A program made the translations under genes and the position numbers. Positions 62,572 through 64,000 of a stretch of 64,000 bases of DNA are shown in pieces. Location: positions 1,550,001 through 1,614,000 of the forward strand of contig NZ_CP035300.1 of assembly GCF_004114615.1 (NCBI RefSeq). The letters are read 5' to 3'. The DNA is from Dyella sp. M7H15-1. GTDB taxonomy: Bacteria > Pseudomonadota > Gammaproteobacteria > Xanthomonadales > Rhodanobacteraceae. Each line of letters starts with the position of its first letter. Position 1 is the stretch's first letter. The notes under the pieces are model-generated. The model was not told the origin of the DNA. It saw only the letters and a list, made by a program, of their open reading frames with translations, and searched no databases.

Positions 62572-64000
62572 TTAGCCGCCCTTCTCCAGCTTTGCGATCA
62601 TCGGCGCACGTGCGGCCATGATGAGTGCTGCAGCACAGTCTTCATCCATGCCGTCGATATCGATCAGGTCATCAACCGCGAGGTCGGCCAGATCGTCCAC
62701 CGTCACTACGCCGCGCTCGGCGAGTGCATAGGCGGTGGCTTCATCCATGCCATTCAGTTCAAGCAGTTCCTGCGACGGTTGGTGCTCGTCCAGGTTTTCT
62801 TCCACGGCCAGGGCCTCCGTCAGCAGCGAGTCGCGAGCACGTGCGCGAAGCTCCTCGACGATGTCCTCGTCGAAGCCTTCGATCGCCAGCAGCTCGGCGC
62901 TTGGTACGTAGGCAATTTCCTCGACGCTGGAGAAACCTTCCTGCACGAGGATATTGGCAATTTCCTGGTCCACTTCCAGCTTGTCCATGAAGAGCTGGCG
63001 AGCGGATTCCTGCTCCGCTTCGCTCTTGGCTGCAACCTGATCCTGAGTCATCACGTTGAGCTGCCAGCCGGTCAGCTTGCTGGCCAGACGCACGTTCTGC
63101 CCACCGCGTCCGATGGCTTGGGAAAGCTTGTCCTCCGACACGGCGATGTCCATCGAGTGCTTGTCTTCATCCATGATGATGGATTGGACTTCGGCCGGAG
63201 CCATGGCATTGATCACGTATTGGGCCTGGTTTTCGTGCCACAGGATGATGTCCACGCGCTCGCCGTTCAGCTCGTTCGACACGGCCTGCACACGCGAACC
63301 ACGCATGCCGATGCAGGCACCGATAGGGTCGGTGCGACTGTCGTGAGCCACGACGGCAATCTTGGCGCGATCGCCGGGATCACGAGCGCAACCCTTGATT
63401 TCAACCAGTCCCTGGCCGACTTCCGGCACTTCCAGCTTGAACAGTTCGATCATGAATTCCGGCGCGGCGCGCGAGACGAACAATTGCGGACCGCGCACTT
63501 CGGAGCGCACTTCCTGCAGATAGCCTCGCACACGGTCGCCGACGCGATGCGATTCGCGCGGAATGGTCTTGTCGCGAGGAATGAACGCCTCAGCGTTGCC
63601 GCCCAAGTCGAGGTAGATGTTGCCGCGCTCGACGCGCTTGACGATGCCAGTGACCAGCTCGCCCACACGATCCTTGAATGCATCCACCACCTGCTGGCGC
63701 TCGGCTTCGCGCACGCGTTGCACGATCACCTGCTTGGCAGCCTGCGCGGCGATACGGCCGAATTCGGCGTTTTCGATCTGCTGCTCGATGTACTCGCCGA
63801 TGGCGGCATCCGCACGCTCATCGACGGCGTCCATCAGGCGCAATTGATGGAACGGCGATTCCATCTCGCCGTCGTCTGCGATGATTTCCCAGCGACGAAA
63901 GGTTTCATAGTCGCCGGAGGCACGATCGATGGAGACACGGATATCCGGATCTTCATCCGGGTAGCGCTTCTTGGCAGCCGACGCCAAGGCAGCTTCCATG
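62572..64000 (-). CDS. nusA: Transcription termination/antitermination protein NusA, C-terminal part (cut by window edge)
   Basis: The frame is open through the right edge; the Met nearest the edge is internal, because NusA has about 25 residues more at its N terminus. The N-terminal RNA-polymerase domain, an S1 domain (GELVTGIVKRVERGNIYLDL), two KH domains (GMRGSRVQAVSNELNGERV; AIGRGGQNVRLASKLTGWQL) and two C-terminal acidic repeats (LLAIEGFDEDIVEELRARA; LLELNGMDEATAYALAERG) are visible. It pauses RNA polymerase and acts in termination and antitermination. It heads the nusA-infB operon. Confidence 0.97.
   Translation of the reverse strand, partial: MEAALASAAKKRYPDEDPDIRVSIDRASGDYETFRRWEIIADDGEMESPFHQLRLMDAVDERADAAIGEYIEQQIENAEFGRIAAQAAKQVIVQRVREAERQQVVDAFKDRVGELVTGIVKRVERGNIYLDLGGNAEAFIPRDKTIPRESHRVGDRVRGYLQEVRSEVRGPQLFVSRAAPEFMIELFKLEVPEVGQGLVEIKGCARDPGDRAKIAVVAHDSRTDPIGACIGMRGSRVQAVSNELNGERVDIILWHENQAQYVINAMAPAEVQSIIMDEDKHSMDIAVSEDKLSQAIGRGGQNVRLASKLTGWQLNVMTQDQVAAKSEAEQESARQLFMDKLEVDQEIANILVQEGFSSVEEIAYVPSAELLAIEGFDEDIVEELRARARDSLLTEALAVEENLDEHQPSQELLELNGMDEATAYALAERGVVTVDDLADLAVDDLIDIDGMDEDCAAALIMAARAPMIAKLEKGG

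Overview
The window looks like part of the chromosome of a GC-rich gammaproteobacterium of the order Lysobacterales (Xanthomonadales), most likely a Rhodanobacteraceae-type genome such as Dyella, Rhodanobacter, Frateuria or Luteibacter. This rests on gene order (rib genes-nusB-thiL-pgpA, mtnA next to gyrA, nusA-infB-rbfA-truB-rpsO-pnp), on a RibB fused to a degenerate RibA domain, on a class III (PhaE/PhaC) PHA synthase, and on the family of CCCTCTCCC/GGGTGAGGG intergenic repeats. The genus is an inference; no database was searched.

Layout. 1-560 is the 5' part of an HlyD/MacA-type efflux adaptor (minus), divergent from a SWIM-zinc-finger SNF2 helicase (843-4139). From 14347 down to 4155 the minus strand carries ribD, an FMN riboswitch with a small leader ORF, ribE, the RibB/RibA-like fusion, a GH3 beta-glucosidase, an LD-carboxypeptidase, ribH, nusB, thiL, pgpA and an aldo/keto reductase. 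cysK (plus) follows.

15700-29300 is an accessory type VI secretion (T6SS) island on the plus strand. It holds a vgrG remnant, a frameshifted vgrG, a DUF4123 effector chaperone, a small two-helix membrane protein, three tandem DUF3304-like lipoproteins, a Tle1-type DUF2235 phospholipase, a PAAR protein, a membrane protein, a tssM with a frameshift and an apparent internal gap, tssJ, and an unusual protein built of four zinc-ribbon repeats. The other core T6SS genes are not here.

29390-44700 is housekeeping: nrdR and glyA (minus); ettA, pyrF, the 2-oxoglutarate dehydrogenase operon sucA-sucB-lpd, a LOG-family protein, a YhdH-type reductase and pilH (plus); cbpA (minus); a Prx5-type peroxiredoxin and a small secreted protein (plus). 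44879-48947 is a nested mobile element: a group II intron (class C-like, beginning a few bases beyond the gyrA terminator), whose reverse transcriptase is interrupted by a complete IS21-family element with a 6-bp target duplication.

48951-64000 is all minus strand: gyrA with its terminator, a GtrA-like protein, mtnA, a large inverted repeat, phaC, phaE, pnp, rpsO, truB, rbfA, infB and nusA (cut by the window edge). The second half of the window therefore reads as transcription/translation core (nusA to pnp), PHA storage, methionine salvage and DNA gyrase. The first half reads as riboflavin/thiamine cofactor synthesis followed by an effector island that shows clear decay.
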